The notes below the pieces were generated by a model. It was not told the DNA's origin and ran no database searches. It worked only from the letters and a program-made list of their open reading frames with translations. A stretch of DNA of 64,000 bases from Acuticoccus sp. MNP-M23. Its GTDB lineage: Bacteria > Pseudomonadota > Alphaproteobacteria > Rhizobiales > Amorphaceae. Each line of letters begins with the position of its first letter. Position 1 is the stretch's first letter. The DNA is taken from NCBI RefSeq assembly GCF_031195445.1, contig NZ_CP133480.1, forward strand, positions 2,782,501 through 2,846,500, given 5' to 3'. Positions 8,296 to 17,707 of this stretch are shown here, piece after piece. The translations under genes were made by a program, and so were the position numbers.

Positions 8296-9168
8296 TTATG
8301 CCTGAACGCCATCAAAACGCACGAGCAAGGCCGTCGCATCGTCCGATTGCTTGAACCGGGGGAAGCGCGTGTTGTCGGCGTCGGCGGTTTCCGTGGCGCG
8401 GATCTGCGCCAGTGGTCCGGCCAGCCCATCTTGTGCCGCCGCCATCAGACCGGGCGGATCGAACAGGGCATAGTCGACCACGGCAGCAAAATAGCCGTCG
8501 GTCATCAACAGGGCGTCGGCGGTCGGGGCCAGGGGGTGGCGGTGAATCCGGGCGCCTTTCCCGTCCCAGGTGCCGGGGGCGAAGATCGGGAAGCCACCCG
8601 GCGCATTGGCCTGGTTGCGGGAGGCGCGCAGGTTGGCCAGCACCGCGGGCGTGCGCTCGAAGCTGCCGTGCATGATGCTGGCGGCGTTGGTCTGCTCTCG
8701 CGCCCGGCCTTCTTCGGTGCCGCCATAACGGGCGCAACCGGTCGCATCCGCCACAATCGTCGCGCAATCGCCGAGCTCCGCAATTTCGATGTGGTCGCCG
8801 TTGTCGCGCACAAGAAGGAAGGCTGCGGCCGGAATTTCGTAGCGATGCTCCGGTGCGCGGATGCGCTCGGCCGCAAAGCGCGCCGCAACGGCCCGGTTGG
8901 CGCGCGCCAGCAGCGCATCCGGCGTTGGCGCATCGGCATGCTCGGTGAAGGCTAGGTGGATGGCAGCGGTCAGCCAGGCCGCATCGCTCGGCGCGTCCAG
9001 CAGCGGCGCGTCCGCTAGGCCGGTGGCGCCGTCGATGATCCAGGCATAGGCGCCGGCGGCGCCGCAGCCGTCCTCGTTCGGCCGCCCCGGTTTGCCCGGA
9101 GCGGAAAGCTGTTCGATGGTGTGAAGCACGCTGGTGTCAGAACGGGATATCGTCGTCGTAGGGTTCAT
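8296..9168 (-). CDS. PP2C-like serine/threonine phosphatase
   Basis: 290 residues from the ATG at 9168. PP2C marks are present in order: GRPNEDGCG (metal-binding region I), [12 protein letters not shown] (motif DGxxG-like), [24 protein letters not shown], and [12 protein letters not shown] with the final metal aspartates. It would dephosphorylate Ser/Thr-phosphoproteins, but no partner kinase lies nearby. The ATG overlaps the end of ssb by 32 bases. A GTG at 9129, eight bases after the ssb stop, is an equally reasonable start because the conserved region begins after it. It sits between ssb and the YceI gene. Confidence 0.78.
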   Translation of the reverse strand: MNPTTTISRSDTSVLHTIEQLSAPGKPGRPNEDGCGAAGAYAWIIDGATGLADAPLLDAPSDAAWLTAAIHLAFTEHADAPTPDALLARANRAVAARFAAERIRAPEHRYEIPAAAFLLVRDNGDHIEIAELGDCATIVADATGCARYGGTEEGRAREQTNAASIMHGSFERTPAVLANLRASRNQANAPGGFPIFAPGTWDGKGARIHRHPLAPTADALLMTDGYFAAVVDYALFDPPGLMAAAQDGLAGPLAQIRATETADADNTRFPRFKQSDDATALLVRFDGVQA

Positions 9169-9664
9169 CGGCCGGGGCAGGGCGCCCACCGCCGCCGCCG
9201 GAACCGCCGCGGTCGCCGCCGCCATAGCCGCCACCGCCGCCGCCATAATTGCTTGAGCCGCCGGCGCCGCCGCTGGTGCCACGGTCATAATCACCGCCGC
9301 CGCCACCGCCGGGCCTGCTGTCCAGCATTTGCAGGACGCCGCCGAAATTCTGCAGCACCACCTCGGTGGTGAAGCGCTTCTGGCCCTGCTGGTCTTCCCA
9401 CTCGCGGGTTTGCAGCGCGCCTTCGATGTAAACCTTCGAGCCCTTTTTGACGTATTGCTCGATCACGCGGCAGAGGCCTTCCGAGAAGACGACCACGCGG
9501 TGCCACTCGGTTTTCTCGCGCTTGTCGCCGGACGTGCGGTCGCGCCAGCTCTCTGTGGTCGCGATGCGCAGGTTGGCGATGGGGCGGCCGTCCTGCGTGC
9601 GGCGGATTTCCGGATCGGCTCCCAGATTGCCGATCAAGATGACTTTGTTGACGCTGCCGGCCAT
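9137..9664 (-). CDS. ssb: Single-stranded DNA-binding protein
   Basis: 175 residues. The OB-fold spans roughly residues 1-115 ([19 protein letters not shown], then TEWHRVVVF and [13 protein letters not shown]). A long glycine-rich low-complexity linker ([21 protein letters not shown]) follows. The C-terminal acidic tip DDDIPF recruits replication and repair proteins. Start ATG with a strong GAGGAGAGG ribosome site. In many alphaproteobacteria ssb lies divergently next to uvrA; here two genes separate them. Confidence 0.97.
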   Translation of the reverse strand: MAGSVNKVILIGNLGADPEIRRTQDGRPIANLRIATTESWRDRTSGDKREKTEWHRVVVFSEGLCRVIEQYVKKGSKVYIEGALQTREWEDQQGQKRFTTEVVLQNFGGVLQMLDSRPGGGGGGDYDRGTSGGAGGSSNYGGGGGGYGGGDRGGSGGGGGRPAPADEPYDDDIPF

Positions 9665-9776
9665 GGCCTCTCCTCTCGTGTGCGCGCCACCTTAACAGGC
9701 GGGCCGCGCAGCCACACGCCCCAAGACGCAGTTGCGCACAGCCCGCCCCCAGAGAATCTGGCGCGTTCGCCCCCGG

Positions 9777-10358
9777 TCAGATGTCGGCGGGCGGCGACCA
9801 GGTTTTTGAGAAGGCGGCCACGCGCTTGCCCAGATGCTCGCCGGTGAGGCGGTCGCTTTCCGGCGGACACGCGTCCGGACCCTCGTCGACATTGGACTGG
9901 GCCATGGCGCCGATGGCACTGCCGAGGCGGTTGAGGTCATCGGACGAGCCCGTGGACGAGTTGTTGCCGGGCATCAGGCCGAGGCTGATCCACACCATCA
10001 TGTGCTGTGCCGCAAGGCCCTGCATCTGAATGAGAGTGGACTGCTTTTCGCCAGTCAGCGAACCGGAGTTGGTGAACCCGGCGGCCAGCTTGTTCTTCCA
10101 CTTGCCCTCCATCCAGCGCTTGGACGTGGCATCCTTGAATTCCGAAAAGCCCGCGGAAGCCGTGCCCATATAGGTGGGAGAGCCGAAAATGATGGCAGTG
10201 GCATCATCCAGCGTCTGCCACTCGGAATCGCCCATTTCCTGCGTGTTGATGAGGTGCGCGTCGACGCCTTCAACGGACGAAGCGCCCTTGTGTACGCGCT
10301 CGGCAAGCACCTTGGTGTGGCCGTAGCCCGAATGGTAGACGATCGCGACAGATGGCAT
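9777..10358 (-). CDS. WrbA-like flavodoxin-family NAD(P)H:quinone oxidoreductase
   Basis: 193 residues from an ATG with an AAAGGGAA ribosome site. The N terminus VAIVYHSGYGHTKVLAE is a flavodoxin-type FMN phosphate-binding loop. IIFGSPTYMGTASAGFSEF is the second flavin loop, and KLAAGFTNSGSLTGEKQSTL is typical of WrbA-like proteins. Such enzymes reduce quinones by two electrons and protect against redox cycling. The frame extends 87 codons further upstream, but that part is basic and overlaps the next gene region, so it is not coding. It is probably a single-gene unit. Confidence 0.88.
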   Translation of the reverse strand: MPSVAIVYHSGYGHTKVLAERVHKGASSVEGVDAHLINTQEMGDSEWQTLDDATAIIFGSPTYMGTASAGFSEFKDATSKRWMEGKWKNKLAAGFTNSGSLTGEKQSTLIQMQGLAAQHMMVWISLGLMPGNNSSTGSSDDLNRLGSAIGAMAQSNVDEGPDACPPESDRLTGEHLGKRVAAFSKTWSPPADI

Positions 10359-10503
10359 GGTATTCCCTTTCAACAAACGCGGTGGACGCGCGGGTGAGAC
10401 GCCGCAATCCATGTTGAAAGGAAAGGTGCTGTAGCACGTAGACGCCGCAAACCCCTGCTGCTGCATTGCAGAGATGCAGCAGCCAAAGAGCTGCGGCGCG
10501 CTG

Positions 10504-11652
10504 CTATTTCGCGCCTTGCTTTGCCTTGCCCCCCGGCTTGCCCTTGCCGGCGGGTTTTGGCCCCGCGCCCGGCTTCTTCTTGCCGGGGGCAGCTCCGGTC
10601 CTCGCCTTCTTGCGCGCACCGGTCTCGCCGCGAAAATACGGCATCAGCCCCAGGCGGGTGATCCACGGCGTCAGCGGATGCGGCTTCACGTCATAGAGTG
10701 CAAACGGCGACTTCATTTCCAGAAGGCGACCCGCCGGGGATTTGGTGAGGTCGAACGCATATTGCGCCGACTGGAGGATGACGCCGGCAAGGGATTCCAG
10801 CTCATCTTCGGAAAGGTGCGGCGGATCGGTCGGTGTTACGGTCGGCTCCGGCAGCACCACGCCGAATTCGCGTTCCAGAAACGCAAGCTCCGGAGCGCCG
10901 GCCTTGCGTGCAATCTCCAGCGAAGCCTCCGGCAGCACATATTTCGGCCCGCCGATGGCATCGAACGCGCGGCCGACCGCGGTTGGCAGCTTTTCGCCGC
11001 CAATCGCCAGCGCCCGGTCCATCAGATAGATGCCCATCACGGACAGCGCCTCGTTGGTCTTGACCCGCACCAGCTTCGGCGCCACCGCGCCGACGCCGAG
11101 AACGTCCAGCGCATCGTCGATCACGTCGCCATTTTTCAGGAGGCCGCGGTCGAACGGGCGCACGATCATGTTTTCGGGCCCGACCGCGTCGGTCCAGCGC
11201 TTGAGGATCATCCGCAGCGGCACGATACCGGGATTTTCTTCAGCCTGGGCCAGCCGGCCGCCCATGCGCACGCGCTGGTGCGCGGCCGAAGACGCAAAGC
11301 CGACCGGGTGGCGCACGTACACCAGCACCTTCAGCGTTTTGGCCAGCGGGCGCAGCAGGGCCACCAGCGCCTTCACCTCGTCATCGGTGAGGCGGACGAA
11401 CGTCTCTGTGGATATCATCGCCTGCGGCAATGATGTCGCCTTCAGCGCTTCAACGAAATTGCGGACCACACGGTGGTCGCCTTGTGTGGTGAGCGGCGCA
11501 TGGAATTTGCGCGCCATGGGGTGATGCGCCGGGTGACCGTCCCAGAAATGCAGGCCATGCTCGGCCAGTAGAGCGGCATTGTCGCGGAATGTGAATTGCA
11601 GGCTGGTCGTGCCGGTCTTCTGATGACCGATGTGCAGCGTCAATTGATCCAT
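10504..11652 (-). CDS. Sulfotransferase-like P-loop protein with basic tail
   Basis: 382 residues. The N-terminal HIGHQKTGTTSLQ is a 5'-phosphosulfate-binding loop of PAPS-dependent sulfotransferases, and KTLKVLVYVRHPVGFASSAA matches the 3'-phosphate-binding region (RxP... S). The acceptor is unknown; in bacteria such enzymes often sulfate surface glycans or glycolipids. The last 45 residues are low-complexity and rich in Lys, Gly, Pro and Ala (KKKPGAGPKPAGKGKPGGKA), a basic tail unlike the rest. Start ATG at 11652, with uvrA divergent. It is not obviously in an operon. Confidence 0.75.
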   Translation of the reverse strand: MDQLTLHIGHQKTGTTSLQFTFRDNAALLAEHGLHFWDGHPAHHPMARKFHAPLTTQGDHRVVRNFVEALKATSLPQAMISTETFVRLTDDEVKALVALLRPLAKTLKVLVYVRHPVGFASSAAHQRVRMGGRLAQAEENPGIVPLRMILKRWTDAVGPENMIVRPFDRGLLKNGDVIDDALDVLGVGAVAPKLVRVKTNEALSVMGIYLMDRALAIGGEKLPTAVGRAFDAIGGPKYVLPEASLEIARKAGAPELAFLEREFGVVLPEPTVTPTDPPHLSEDELESLAGVILQSAQYAFDLTKSPAGRLLEMKSPFALYDVKPHPLTPWITRLGLMPYFRGETGARKKARTGAAPGKKKPGAGPKPAGKGKPGGKAKQGAK

Positions 11653-11743
11653 GGTGCCTCGCCACTCTTACCCGTCGTCAGCCATTGACCCGAGCCGGAC
11701 AGGGGCACAGGTTCAAGGCTGATCAGATCTTTATTGATGGCCC

Positions 11744-14644
11744 ATGCAACAGCGCAAGCGTGTCGTCCCCGAACGGCAACTCGTCGTCAAAGGGGCCAGA
11801 GAGCACAACCTTAAAAACGTCAGCGTGTCGCTTCCCCGCGACAGCCTGATCGTGTTCACCGGTTTGTCCGGCTCGGGCAAGTCCTCTCTGGCCTTTGATA
11901 CCATTTATGCCGAGGGGCAGCGGCGGTACGTCGAGTCCCTCTCGGCCTATGCACGCCAGTTCCTGGAAATGATGCAGAAGCCGGACGTCGACCAGATCGA
12001 CGGCCTGTCGCCTGCCATCTCCATCGAGCAGAAGACGACGAGCAAGAACCCGCGCTCCACCGTCGGCACCGTCACCGAGATTTACGACTACATGCGCCTT
12101 CTGTGGGCGCGGATCGGTGTGCCGCACTCGCCGGCGACGGGGCTGCCGATCGAGAGCCAGACGGTCTCGCAGATGGTCGACAAGGTGCTGGCGCTGCCGG
12201 AGAAGACGCGGCTTTACCTGCTTGCCCCCATCGTGCGCGGCCGCAAGGGCGAGTACCGCAAGGAGCTTGCCGAGCTGCAGAAGAAGGGGTTTCAGCGCGT
12301 CAAGATCGACGGCACCTTCCACGAGATCGAGGAAGCGCCGGCGCTCGACAAGAAGTTCAAGCACGACATCGACATTGTGGTGGACCGCGTGTCGACCCGG
12401 CCGGACCTTGCGACTCGCCTTGCCGACTCAATAGAGACGGCACTGCGCCTTGCCGACGGCATCGCCATTGCCGAGTTTGCGGACGAGAAGGATGGCAAAG
12501 AGCCGCGCCGGATGGTGTTTTCGGAAAAGTTCGCGTGCCCTGTCTCCGGCTTCACCATCGCCGAGATCGAGCCGCGGCTGTTCTCGTTCAACGCCCCCAC
12601 CGGCGCCTGTCCCACCTGCGACGGCCTTGGCACCACCTTGCGCTTCGAGCCGGACCTTGTGGTGCCCGACGACACGTTGACGCTGGCCGATGGCGCAATC
12701 CTCCCCTGGGCGAAAACCGGCAACACCAGCCCCTATTATGCCCAGACGCTGGAATCGCTGACCGCCCACTATGGCGCCGAGATGACGACGCCGTGGAAGG
12801 ACCTCGCGGACGATATCAAGAAGGTGATCCTCTACGGCTCCAAGCGCGAAAAGATCCAGTTCGTCTATGATGACGGGATGCGCGCCTACAAGACGTCCAA
12901 GACCTTCGAGGGCGTGATCACCAACATCGAGCGCCGCTGGAACGAGACCGAATCCACGTGGGTGCGCGAGGAGCTGTCCCGCTTCCAGTCCGACGCGCCG
13001 TGCGAGGCGTGCAACGGCTACCGCCTCCGCCCCGAGGCGCTGGCGGTGAAGATCAACACCGCGCACATCGGCGAGATCACCGCGCTCTCCATCCGCGACG
13101 CCGCACCGTGGTTCGAGGAACTGCCCGAGCACCTGACCGAAAAGCAGAACGAGATCGGCCGCGCGATCCTCAAGGAAATCCGCGAGCGGCTGCGGTTCCT
13201 CAACGATGTGGGGCTCGACTATCTCCAGCTCTCGCGCGGCAGCCGCACCCTTTCGGGCGGGGAAAGCCAGCGCATCCGGCTCGCCTCACAGATCGGCTCC
13301 GGCCTGACCGGCGTGCTCTATGTGCTGGACGAGCCGTCCATCGGCCTCCACCAGCGCGACAACGCGCGCCTGATCGAGACGCTGAAGCGGCTTCGCGATC
13401 TCGGCAACACCGTCATCGTGGTCGAGCATGACGAGGACGCGGTGCTCGCCGCCGACTATGTGCTCGACGTTGGCCCCGGCGCCGGTGTCCACGGCGGCGA
13501 GATTGTCGCCGAGGGCACGCCGGACGAGATCCTCGCCAACCCCAACTCGCTCACCGGGCAGTACCTGTCCGGCGTGCGCGAAATCCCGGCGCCCGCAAAG
13601 CGGCGGCCGCGCAAGAAGGGCCGCGAGATCCGGGTGGTCAACGCCACCGGCAACAACCTCAATGGCGTCACGGCCGAGATCCCGCTGGGGCTGTTCACCG
13701 CCGTCACCGGCGTGTCGGGCTCCGGCAAGTCGACGCTGGTGATCGAGACGCTGTTCCGCGCCGTCAGCCGCAAGCTCAACAAGAACCGCGAGCAGCCGGC
13801 GGCGCACGACGAGATCACGGGGCTCGAACACCTCGACAAGATCATCGACATCGACCAGTCGCCCATCGGCCGCACGCCGCGCTCCAACCCCGCCACCTAC
13901 ACCGGCGCCTTCACGCCGATCCGCGACTGGTTCGCCGGGCTGCCGGAATCCAAGGCGCGCGGCTACGGGCCGGGGCGCTTCTCGTTCAACGTCAAGGGTG
14001 GGCGCTGCGAGGCGTGCCAAGGCGACGGCGTCATCAAGATCGAGATGCACTTTTTGCCGGACGTCTACGTCGAGTGCGATGTGTGCAAGGGCAAGCGCTA
14101 CAACCGCGAGACGCTGGAGATCGAGTTCAAGGGCAAGTCCATCTCCGGCATTCTGGACATGACGGTGGAGGAGGGGGGCGAGTTCTTCCAGGCCGTGCCC
14201 GCGGTGCGCGACAAGCTGGTGACGCTGAACCAGGTCGGTCTCGGTTATATCCGTATTGGCCAGCAGGCGAACACGCTGTCCGGCGGCGAGGCCCAGCGCA
14301 TCAAGCTCGCCAAGGAGCTTTCCAAGCGCGCCACCGGCCGCACCCTTTATATTCTCGACGAGCCGACCACGGGGCTCCATTTCCACGATGTGGCAAAATT
14401 GCTCGAAGTGCTCCAGCAGCTTGTTTCCACAGGCAATACTGTGGTGGTGATCGAGCACAACCTCGAGGTCATCAAGACCGCGGACTGGGTGATCGACATC
14501 GGTCCCGAGGGCGGGGACGGGGGCGGCGAGATTGTCGCAGCCGGCACGCCCGAGAAGGTCATGAAGGTCGCGAAAAGCTATACGGGTCAGTATCTTGCCG
14601 AGCTTCTGGGGCGGCGCGGGCCGCGCAAGGTGGCGGCCGAGTAG
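11744..14644 (+). CDS. uvrA: Excinuclease ABC subunit A
   Basis: 966 residues, full length. UvrA is the damage-recognition ATPase of nucleotide excision repair. Both ABC modules are complete: Walker [11 protein letters not shown] and [10 protein letters not shown], signatures [12 protein letters not shown] and [12 protein letters not shown], and Walker [11 protein letters not shown] and [10 protein letters not shown]. The C-terminal zinc finger is intact ([10 protein letters not shown] and [10 protein letters not shown]). The first zinc finger reads ACPVSGF followed by GACPTC, so one expected cysteine is a serine. I see no recognisable LexA site in the 91 bases upstream. The gene is divergent from the sulfotransferase-like gene. 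Confidence 0.98.
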   Translation: MQQRKRVVPERQLVVKGAREHNLKNVSVSLPRDSLIVFTGLSGSGKSSLAFDTIYAEGQRRYVESLSAYARQFLEMMQKPDVDQIDGLSPAISIEQKTTSKNPRSTVGTVTEIYDYMRLLWARIGVPHSPATGLPIESQTVSQMVDKVLALPEKTRLYLLAPIVRGRKGEYRKELAELQKKGFQRVKIDGTFHEIEEAPALDKKFKHDIDIVVDRVSTRPDLATRLADSIETALRLADGIAIAEFADEKDGKEPRRMVFSEKFACPVSGFTIAEIEPRLFSFNAPTGACPTCDGLGTTLRFEPDLVVPDDTLTLADGAILPWAKTGNTSPYYAQTLESLTAHYGAEMTTPWKDLADDIKKVILYGSKREKIQFVYDDGMRAYKTSKTFEGVITNIERRWNETESTWVREELSRFQSDAPCEACNGYRLRPEALAVKINTAHIGEITALSIRDAAPWFEELPEHLTEKQNEIGRAILKEIRERLRFLNDVGLDYLQLSRGSRTLSGGESQRIRLASQIGSGLTGVLYVLDEPSIGLHQRDNARLIETLKRLRDLGNTVIVVEHDEDAVLAADYVLDVGPGAGVHGGEIVAEGTPDEILANPNSLTGQYLSGVREIPAPAKRRPRKKGREIRVVNATGNNLNGVTAEIPLGLFTAVTGVSGSGKSTLVIETLFRAVSRKLNKNREQPAAHDEITGLEHLDKIIDIDQSPIGRTPRSNPATYTGAFTPIRDWFAGLPESKARGYGPGRFSFNVKGGRCEACQGDGVIKIEMHFLPDVYVECDVCKGKRYNRETLEIEFKGKSISGILDMTVEEGGEFFQAVPAVRDKLVTLNQVGLGYIRIGQQANTLSGGEAQRIKLAKELSKRATGRTLYILDEPTTGLHFHDVAKLLEVLQQLVSTGNTVVVIEHNLEVIKTADWVIDIGPEGGDGGGEIVAAGTPEKVMKVAKSYTGQYLAELLGRRGPRKVAAE

Positions 14645-14665
14645 GGCGCGCCGCGCGCGAACCTT

Positions 14666-14692
14666 GCGCAGGCGTTAACGGAGCGCCTGCGC
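14666..14692 (+). terminator. Hairpin after uvrA, possible terminator
   Basis: Nine-base-pair stem GCGCAGGCG (14666-14674) / CGCCTGCGC (14684-14692) with a nine-base loop, 22 bases after the uvrA stop. No U run follows, so it may need Rho or serve to stabilise the 3' end. Confidence 0.45.
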
Positions 14693-14791
14693 CTATCTCA
14701 GGGCAGCCATGATCTTATCGGGGGTCACATCGCGCCAGCCCTACCTCATATGGGGTGCATCGCATATCGCACCGCACAATGAGGAATTGAA

Positions 14792-14944
14792 ATGTTCGAT
14801 CGTATCTCCCGCGCCTTCCATAACTGGCGCGTCACCGTTGAAACCACCGAAGAATTGTCCCGCCTGTCCGACGGTCAGCTGCGCGACATCGGCCTGACCC
14901 GGGAACAGATCCCGGAAGTTGTTCGCGGCCGCAACATCGCCTGA
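14792..14944 (+). CDS. DUF1127 (YjiS-like) mini-protein
   Basis: 50 residues beginning MFDRISRAFHNWRV. The second half, LSRLSDGQLRDIGLTREQI, is the DUF1127 core (LSDxxLxDIGLxRxxI). DUF1127 proteins are small, basic and abundant in alphaproteobacteria. A few are reported to interact with RNA or to affect phosphate and carbon metabolism, but most lack an assigned function. A GAGGAA ribosome site sits seven bases before the ATG. The gene is followed by a hairpin terminator and probably has its own promoter in the 14693-14780 gap. Confidence 0.88.
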   Translation: MFDRISRAFHNWRVTVETTEELSRLSDGQLRDIGLTREQIPEVVRGRNIA

Positions 14945-14976
14945 CCATCATGACAAATCCTCCGAGGATTTTTCAA

Positions 14977-15007
14977 AGAAAGCCGGCCCCGCAAAGGCCG
15001 GCTTTCT
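14977..15007. terminator. Terminator between DUF1127 gene and ribokinase gene
   Basis: 12-bp perfect stem 14977-14988 / 14996-15007 (core AAAGCCGGCC) with a seven-base loop. The convergent position suits termination of both transcripts; the minus-strand side is followed by TTTGAAAAAT. Confidence 0.8.
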
Positions 15008-15030
15008 GATTCTCGGGGCCTGATCAGGCG

Positions 15031-15945
15031 CTAGAGCTGCCCGTCGATCTCTGCCCGGTTCGGCATGGCGGCCGATGCACCGGCCCGCGTGACCGCTATT
15101 CCCGCCGCAGCGCACGCAAAGCGGACCGCCTCCAGCGGCATGGCACCCTCCGAGAGGGCCGCCGCCAGCGCACCGTTGAAACAATCTCCCGCACCTGTGG
15201 TCTCTTCAATGGGGCCGGCCGAAACCGCTTCGACCAGCTCGCTCACCGTGCCGTCGTGGTACAGCGCGCCAAGTTCGCCCAGCGTCACGATCACGGCACG
15301 GGCGCCGCGCCTGCGCAGATGCTCGGCGGCAATCCGCGCCTCCTCCAGCGTGCCGGCGGGGAGGCCCGTCAGCGCCGCCACCTCACCCTGGTTGGGGGTG
15401 ACGTAATCGCATAGTGCCAGGAGCGCATCGGACACCTCGGCCGCCGGGGCCGGGTTGAAGATGGTGGTGACGCCGGCATCCCTGGCAAGGGCAAGCCCGC
15501 GTTCAGCAGCCGGGATCGGTTGCTCCAGCTGAGTGACGAACACGTCGGCACCCGCAATGGCTTCCCGTGCGCCGTCAATGTCTGCCGGGGACAGCGCACC
15601 GGCGGCGCCGCTTGCCACGATGATTGCGTTGTCCCGCGTCTGGGTGGAGACGAAGATGAACGCCGTGCCGGTGGGCCGCGCGTCGTCGCGGATCACCGCG
15701 TCGGTTGCAATGCCGTCGGCGTGCCAGGTGGCGAGCGCGGTTTCGCCGAAGGCGTCCTTACCAATCCGCGTGACCATGGACACGGTGGCCCCGGCGCGCG
15801 CGGCGGCAACGGCCTGGTTGGAACCCTTGCCGCCTGGGCCAAGGCGGAAATTTTCGCCCAGAATGGTCTCGCCCATGGCGGGCAGGCGCCCCGCCTCGAA
15901 GGTGAGGTCGGCATTGAAGATGCCGAGAACCGCGACGCGGCCCAT
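15031..15945 (-). CDS. rbsK: Ribokinase-family (PfkB) sugar kinase
   Basis: 304 residues from the ATG at 15945; a TTG 18 bases further upstream also opens the frame but is less likely. PfkB-family motifs are GGKGSNQAVAAARAG (N-terminal signature) and ETTGAGDCFNGALAAAL (C-terminal signature with the catalytic aspartate in GAGD). It phosphorylates ribose or a related sugar at O5. It is directly downstream of a FucU/RbsD-type mutarotase, a natural pair for channelling sugar anomers into the kinase. No sugar transporter lies in the window, so the substrate stays an inference. Confidence 0.88.
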   Translation of the reverse strand: MGRVAVLGIFNADLTFEAGRLPAMGETILGENFRLGPGGKGSNQAVAAARAGATVSMVTRIGKDAFGETALATWHADGIATDAVIRDDARPTGTAFIFVSTQTRDNAIIVASGAAGALSPADIDGAREAIAGADVFVTQLEQPIPAAERGLALARDAGVTTIFNPAPAAEVSDALLALCDYVTPNQGEVAALTGLPAGTLEEARIAAEHLRRRGARAVIVTLGELGALYHDGTVSELVEAVSAGPIEETTGAGDCFNGALAAALSEGAMPLEAVRFACAAAGIAVTRAGASAAMPNRAEIDGQL

Positions 15946-15959
15946 GTCAGCGCCCCCGC

Positions 15960-16397
15960 TCAAGCATCGGGTGCAATCACGCCCTTGGTGAGGATGATGC
16001 AGCCGTAAAAGCGCCGCTCACCAGTGGAAATCACGCAATAGGCGTTCTTGGCTTCCTCGTAGAATGCGAACCGCTCGATACCGCGCAACTGGCCCGCGGA
16101 GGGCTCGTGCCGGTCGAGCAGCGCCTGCACCTCGGCCTGGATTGCGGGGATCTCGTCCGGTGCGCCCATCACTTCCATGCGGGCAGCATCTTCCACCGGA
16201 AGCACCGAGAGGATCGCCTCGATGGCATCCGGAACGGAGACGTTGGCAATGGCGATGAGGTCGCCAAGGCCGGTCTGCCTTGCGATGTGATCGGCGGGAA
16301 AATTCCCGTCGCAGATGACTACGGTGTCGCCGTGGCCCATGGAGCGGAGCGCGTAAAGGACGTCTGCGCCAAGGCGCGGGTCGAGACCCTTGAGCAT
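15960..16397 (-). CDS. RbsD/FucU-family sugar mutarotase
   Basis: 145 residues, typical length. It interconverts anomers of ribose or fucose. Signature parts are MLKGLDPRLGADVL, SMGHGDTVVICDGNFPA with the catalytic histidine, and ERFAFYEEAKNAY...GERRFYGCIILTKGVI near the C terminus, which is closer to FucU than to RbsD. The start ATG follows a GAGGGAAC ribosome site. The ribokinase gene follows after 14 bases, so the two form an operon. Confidence 0.9.
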   Translation of the reverse strand: MLKGLDPRLGADVLYALRSMGHGDTVVICDGNFPADHIARQTGLGDLIAIANVSVPDAIEAILSVLPVEDAARMEVMGAPDEIPAIQAEVQALLDRHEPSAGQLRGIERFAFYEEAKNAYCVISTGERRFYGCIILTKGVIAPDA

Positions 16398-16514
16398 TGT
16401 GGTTCCCTCATGGCCCGGCTTGTCCGGGCGCGGTGTTGGCCGGGCCGGCTGATGCCAGCGTTGCCTGAAAAAAGCATCCGCGCGCCCGGCGGGCAAGGGT
16501 TTGCGCCGCCCGCG

Positions 16515-16997
16515 TCAGCGATCGCGGGTGGGGAGGCCGATGGCGCGCAACCGGTCGAGTGCGCCTTGCAGGATGAGGGCGGCCGCAATCTTGTCCACTG
16601 ATTCCTGCCGTTTCGCGCGCGAGACATCGGCGGCAATCATCGTGCGCGTGGCCTCGACGGTGGACCAGCGCTCGTCCCAGCCGACCACCGGCCGCGGGTC
16701 GAGCTTTGCCAGATTGCGGGCAAAGGCACGGGTGGACTGGACGCGCGGGCCAGCCGTCCCGTCCATGTTGAACGGCAGGCCGACCACAAAGGCCGTCACC
16801 TTGTAGCGGTCGGCAAGGGCAATAAGGTCCGCTGCATCGGCTGCGAACCGGGTCCGGCGGATGGTTTGCAGCGGCGAGGCGATGTGCCAGCCATCGTCCG
16901 CCACCGCAATGCCGATGGTCTTGCTGCCAAGGTCGAGGCCGAACAGCGGGCCCTGGTGGTTCGCCAGCCCTTCGATGGGGATGAAGGGATCGCTCAT
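16515..16997 (-). CDS. ruvX: Putative pre-16S rRNA nuclease / YqgF-RuvX family
   Basis: 160 residues. YqgF/RuvX proteins are RNase H-fold nucleases implicated in 16S rRNA 5'-end maturation and once proposed as Holliday junction resolvases. The N-terminal LFGLDLGSKTIGIAVADD contains the first catalytic aspartate, VVGLPFNMDGTAGP is the middle motif, and VGWDERWSTVEA carries the DE pair. The ATG overlaps the stop of the deacetylase-like gene (ATGA), making it the last gene of the glycosyltransferase operon. The functional link to glycans is probably only transcriptional. Confidence 0.92.
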   Translation of the reverse strand: MSDPFIPIEGLANHQGPLFGLDLGSKTIGIAVADDGWHIASPLQTIRRTRFAADAADLIALADRYKVTAFVVGLPFNMDGTAGPRVQSTRAFARNLAKLDPRPVVGWDERWSTVEATRTMIAADVSRAKRQESVDKIAAALILQGALDRLRAIGLPTRDR

Positions 16998-17707
16998 GGC
17001 GCGGTGCCGAAAAGCTCGCGCGCCCCGGCCCACCGTGCGCCGGGGTGCCGTGCCACCAGCGCGGCAAGCTCGGTGACGAAACCCTCGATGGCGTCGTCAT
17101 GGTCGATATGGTGGGTGAGGATGCCGATGGGGCCGTCTTGCGCGATGGCCTTGTCGATCATCGCGGCAAGGGCAGCGTCCGGTGCAAGGCTGCGGTCGCT
17201 GCGCCAGGCAATCGGGTCGATGTGGGTGTCGACGCGCCGGAGCGGCAATTGGGTGGTGCCTTCGCCGTAAAGTGAGAGGCCGATATAGCCGGCATCGGCA
17301 AGGGCGGGGCCAAGTTCGGGCCGCATCCGGTTCCAGGGCGGCACGAGGACGGGGACGAACGCTTCGCCGGCAAGACGCCTGCGGGCCGCGGTGAGCCCTT
17401 CGATGATCGCGGCAACGGGCCGCCCGTCGCCCAGCTCCGCCGCCTTGCCGGTGCTCTGGTGGTTCTCGTGGGCAACGCCGTGCTGGAGAATGGAAATGTC
17501 GGCGCTGGCGGCAAAGGCCAGCAGGGCCGGTTTGGCGCGGGCGGGGATCGCTGCAAGGGCGAGCGGGGCGCCTGCGCGGTCTGCACAATCGGCCAATCGG
17601 TCGAGCTTCGGGCCGGGCAGCACGGCGTCGTCGTCCCGCCACCAGAACACACGGGGCGCTGCAACGCTCCGGTCGAGGTGAGATTCCAGTTGCGCAAGCG
17701 GGGTCAC
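16994..17707 (-). CDS. Polysaccharide deacetylase-like protein
   Basis: 237 residues from a GTG overlapping the stop of the upstream glycosyltransferase gene (GTGA). The fold resembles the NodB/carbohydrate esterase 4 family. FWWRDDDAV gives the catalytic aspartates, SILQHGVAHENH the HxxxxH-type metal histidines, FVPVLVPPWNRM the following motif, and GILTHHIDHDD the late conserved histidines. It probably removes acetyl groups from a glycan made by the adjacent transferases, in the cytoplasm or at the membrane; no signal peptide is visible. The much longer frame upstream is a shadow of the glycosyltransferase gene. Confidence 0.75.
   Translation of the reverse strand: MTPLAQLESHLDRSVAAPRVFWWRDDDAVLPGPKLDRLADCADRAGAPLALAAIPARAKPALLAFAASADISILQHGVAHENHQSTGKAAELGDGRPVAAIIEGLTAARRRLAGEAFVPVLVPPWNRMRPELGPALADAGYIGLSLYGEGTTQLPLRRVDTHIDPIAWRSDRSLAPDAALAAMIDKAIAQDGPIGILTHHIDHDDAIEGFVTELAALVARHPGARWAGARELFGTAP

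Noticed and set aside
11653..11743. LexA/SOS box upstream of uvrA
   Set aside because: Only a partial resemblance (GTTC then GATC with the wrong spacing); no GTTC-N7-GTTC or GAAC-N7-GAAC pattern.
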